A stretch of 64,000 bases of DNA from an uncultured Shewanella sp. GTDB taxonomy: Bacteria; Pseudomonadota; Gammaproteobacteria; Enterobacterales; Shewanellaceae. The DNA is taken from the NCBI RefSeq assembly GCF_947495455.1, contig NZ_CANLZC010000010.1:1-64000 (forward strand), in the 5' to 3' direction. Position numbers and translations under genes: made by a program. This document shows positions 62,075-64,000 of this stretch, one piece after another; positions within the stretch are counted from its first letter, which is position 1; each line of letters opens with the position of its first letter. The notes under the pieces are model-generated. The model was not told where the DNA came from. It did not search any database and saw only the letters and a program-made list of their open reading frames with translations.

Positions 62075-64000
62075 CTACTTACGTCCTCGCTGCAATCGTC
62101 CTTGGCCTTGAAAATTTTGGCGAATATGGCGAGAGTGATTCAAACTGTTTCTGTCTATTCTTCGATTGTTCATTTGTTGTTTAATATTATGAGATAACCC
62201 ACTGGGATTATTGGAATGATGTTGAACTTTGTTTATGGCATTATTTTTTTGAGTTTGAGAGAGATGGGGTTGATTGCTTAAGTTTTTCCATTGTTGGTGA
62301 CTTCTGCTTTGCCATTGACCATTATGATTACGAGCGACGTTTCCGTTTTTGTCTGAAAAAACATTATTTTTTCTGGTTGCACTATGAATCGCTTGAGTAA
62401 AGTTTCTATTTAAAGTGGATCGACTGGCATTTCTGACTCTGTTTTGAGGATGATTATAAATATTATTCTTCGCTATATGGTTAGCTCGTATTTGATTGTT
62501 GATATTGGTTCTGTTACCAAAGTTGATGTTGTTACCAATATTGATCCTGCCAGTATGAATATTAATATTACCGTTATTGATAAAAACGGGAGAACGATAT
62601 CCACCTCCGTGATAGCCTCCAGCATAATAACCTCCACCCCATGCGGCGCCCCAAGCAAAGCCTGCCCTGTAGAAACCATAACCCCAAGACATGCCATAAT
62701 TCCAACCTATTCGAGGGTTATAGCCAACGTAAATGCCCCAAGTGACAGGTCTTGGATAATAATAAGGTCCCCAACGTGGTGGGTAATACCAGCCCGTACC
62801 GTACACGGGAACGCCATAGTAAGGATAGGACCAGAGATAGCCTGAGGTATAACCCACATAGACAACATCAGGCGTTGAATCATAAATCTGCACATAGGTG
62901 GTGTTATAAACGGGCGAACTGGGGGGAATTTCGGCAATTTCTTCATTGGGAATGTGAGTAGCAACGCTCCATGGGCCTGTGGGTGATGAGGCAGTAAACC
63001 AAACGCCATTATTGACAACATAAAATTGATTATTCACCCTTAATACTTGTGAGTCAGTATTAACGGCATAGGCAACTTGAGTGCCTGGGATCATCTCAAA
63101 TGTAGGCTTCCCGTCATAAGTGACTTTAGTGGTTGTCCCCTTGCGTTTAATGGCTGCAGTTTGAGGGATTTTTGCATTAATGACAGCTTCATTCGCTTCA
63201 GTGGTACCAGCAATAGACACTCGAACGCCACTGATATCAGAATCTGGTGGTATGTTGCTAAAACTTTCAGGTAATTTATCTGCTCTTACAAAAGTCCAAG
63301 GCCCAGATTCTTTAGCGGCACTATACCAACGACCTGACAGTAATACATACATTTTGTTGTTAGAGGTATCTCGTATCCAAGGCACTTCAGTATTGGTCAC
63401 ATAGAGTAATTGCCCAGAAATTAAGCTTTTCCATTTAGGTTGACCTTGGGTTGAGATGAGCTCAGTTGGCGTTGTCGTTGCATAAATTGCAGGAGGTGTG
63501 CCTGTGGTTGATGAGGTCGTTTCGGATTTTGGCATTAATTTGACGAGATCTGCTGGTGGTTTACGGGTAAGTGTCCATGGGCCAAGTGGATCATTGGCCT
63601 CATACCAAAAGCTACCGCTGCTAAGGTACAGTTTCTTTGTTTCTTTATTGCGTGCAACGGCAAAAGGAGTATTAATGACTCTTTCGTATTCAGTATCATT
63701 AATAGCGCGATAAATCGGTGCACCATCATAGCTTAATAAAATGGTCAGCTCTTGTTTAAAGATAATGTTTGGCGCAGTGTTTTTCAGTTCTTGTAAACTC
63801 TTTCTTTCTTGCTTTGAACTCGTCAGGCTTGCGCTTAAGCTTTCCATAGATAGTTGAAAAAGAGTAGATTTAAGAGCGTTTTGTACAATGTTATTGAGTT
63901 TTTCGGTATTTTTTATGTCATCTGGCCATTTTATCTGAGTGACGTCAACATCTCTAATTTGAGCGGTTTCTGTGCCAGTATCCACTCTTGCTATAAACCA
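62075..64000 (-). CDS. Large protein with three WxxA..GPW repeats and a Gly/Tyr/Asn-rich C-terminus (5' end outside window)
   Basis: At least 642 codons; the frame is open to the edge (a GTG at 63985 is unlikely to be the start). Three similar units, FWYEANDPLGPWTLTRKPP, RWYSAAKESGPWTFVRADKL and VWFTASSPTGPWSVATHIPN, each follow a short YxVxxG(V/R) strand and look like a carbohydrate-binding type V/XII-like beta module. A Tyr/Pro/Gly/Trp-rich region (YYGVPVYGTGWYYPPRWGPY, then GGYYAGGYHGGGYRSP), then a long Asn/His/Gln-rich basic tail (NFGNRTNINNQIRANHIAKN) follow. Probably exported and surface-linked, but no signal peptide can be seen here. Function unknown. Confidence 0.8.
   Translation of the reverse strand, partial: WFIARVDTGTETAQIRDVDVTQIKWPDDIKNTEKLNNIVQNALKSTLFQLSMESLSASLTSSKQERKSLQELKNTAPNIIFKQELTILLSYDGAPIYRAINDTEYERVINTPFAVARNKETKKLYLSSGSFWYEANDPLGPWTLTRKPPADLVKLMPKSETTSSTTGTPPAIYATTTPTELISTQGQPKWKSLISGQLLYVTNTEVPWIRDTSNNKMYVLLSGRWYSAAKESGPWTFVRADKLPESFSNIPPDSDISGVRVSIAGTTEANEAVINAKIPQTAAIKRKGTTTKVTYDGKPTFEMIPGTQVAYAVNTDSQVLRVNNQFYVVNNGVWFTASSPTGPWSVATHIPNEEIAEIPPSSPVYNTTYVQIYDSTPDVVYVGYTSGYLWSYPYYGVPVYGTGWYYPPRWGPYYYPRPVTWGIYVGYNPRIGWNYGMSWGYGFYRAGFAWGAAWGGGYYAGGYHGGGYRSPVFINNGNINIHTGRINIGNNINFGNRTNINNQIRANHIAKNNIYNHPQNRVRNASRSTLNRNFTQAIHSATRKNNVFSDKNGNVARNHNGQWQSRSHQQWKNLSNQPHLSQTQKNNAINKVQHHSNNPSGLSHNIKQQMNNRRIDRNSLNHSRHIRQNFQGQGRLQRGRK

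Noticed and set aside
62444..62845. 133-codon plus-strand frame inside the Gly/Tyr-rich gene
   Set aside because: It is the complement of a low-complexity coding region; no start context or domain, and the minus-strand frame is much longer.

Overview
The window looks like a gammaproteobacterial chromosome, most likely Shewanellaceae (Shewanella or Parashewanella-like). The grounds are the fused S10-spc-alpha ribosomal protein clusters, a ccmABCDE / cytochrome c5 (scyA-like) / ccmI / ccmFGH block laid out as I remember it from Shewanella, a CpxRA-CpxP set, and ntrBC behind a DUF4124 gene. Base composition is moderate to low GC, and the accessory parts are clearly richer in A+T. The genus is inferred from gene order and protein character, not from a database search.

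Layout: (1) 1-160, end of tuf and its terminator. (2) 160-1551, a reverse-strand lipoprotein gene sitting between tuf and the S10 operon. (3) 1695-15534, the S10, spc and alpha operons (rpsJ to rplQ, including secY, rpmJ and rpoA), with an L4-type leader, an internal terminator and promoter between rpsQ and rplN, and an S4-type leader before rpsM. (4) 15.5-40.6 kb, an accessory stretch: REP-like repeats, a RelE/Phd-type toxin-antitoxin pair, a REP-associated (Y1-like) transposase, an IS21 istB remnant, a Ser/Thr kinase plus PP2C phosphatase pair, a WYL regulator, a kexin-like secreted protease with its probable external chaperone, an IS3 remnant, a secreted lipase, rhlE, rarD, a mannose/fructose use cluster (sugar transporter, AGE-family isomerase, fructokinase), a DHA2 efflux pump, and a CesT-like chaperone followed by a large putative type III effector. 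(5) 40.6-49.9 kb, a FAH-family hydrolase and the cytochrome c maturation genes around a cytochrome c5 gene. (6) 50-53.6 kb, trmL and the Cpx envelope-stress system with a clear CpxR box before cpxP. (7) 53.9-55.5 kb, two OmpA-like barrel genes and the tail of a third. (8) 55.6-58.8 kb, ntrC, ntrB with a perfect NtrC site, and a DUF4124 protein. (9) 59-64 kb, a YqhD-type alcohol dehydrogenase, a response-regulator diguanylate cyclase, and a large Gly/Tyr/Asn-rich protein that runs off the window.

How the parts work together: the ribosomal block is ordinary and highly conserved. The ccm genes encode a complete System I heme-attachment pathway (ABC exporter CcmAB, heme handling CcmCDE, reduction CcmG/H, ligation CcmF/H/I), and the cytochrome c5 encoded between the two halves is an obvious substrate. 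The Cpx genes form an autonomous sensor, regulator and periplasmic feedback unit. The accessory region looks like a site of repeated insertion and decay. The most interesting pieces there are the orphan effector/chaperone pair, the protease/chaperone pair, and the kinase/phosphatase pair next to mobile-element debris. No rRNA gene, tRNA gene or CRISPR array was found.
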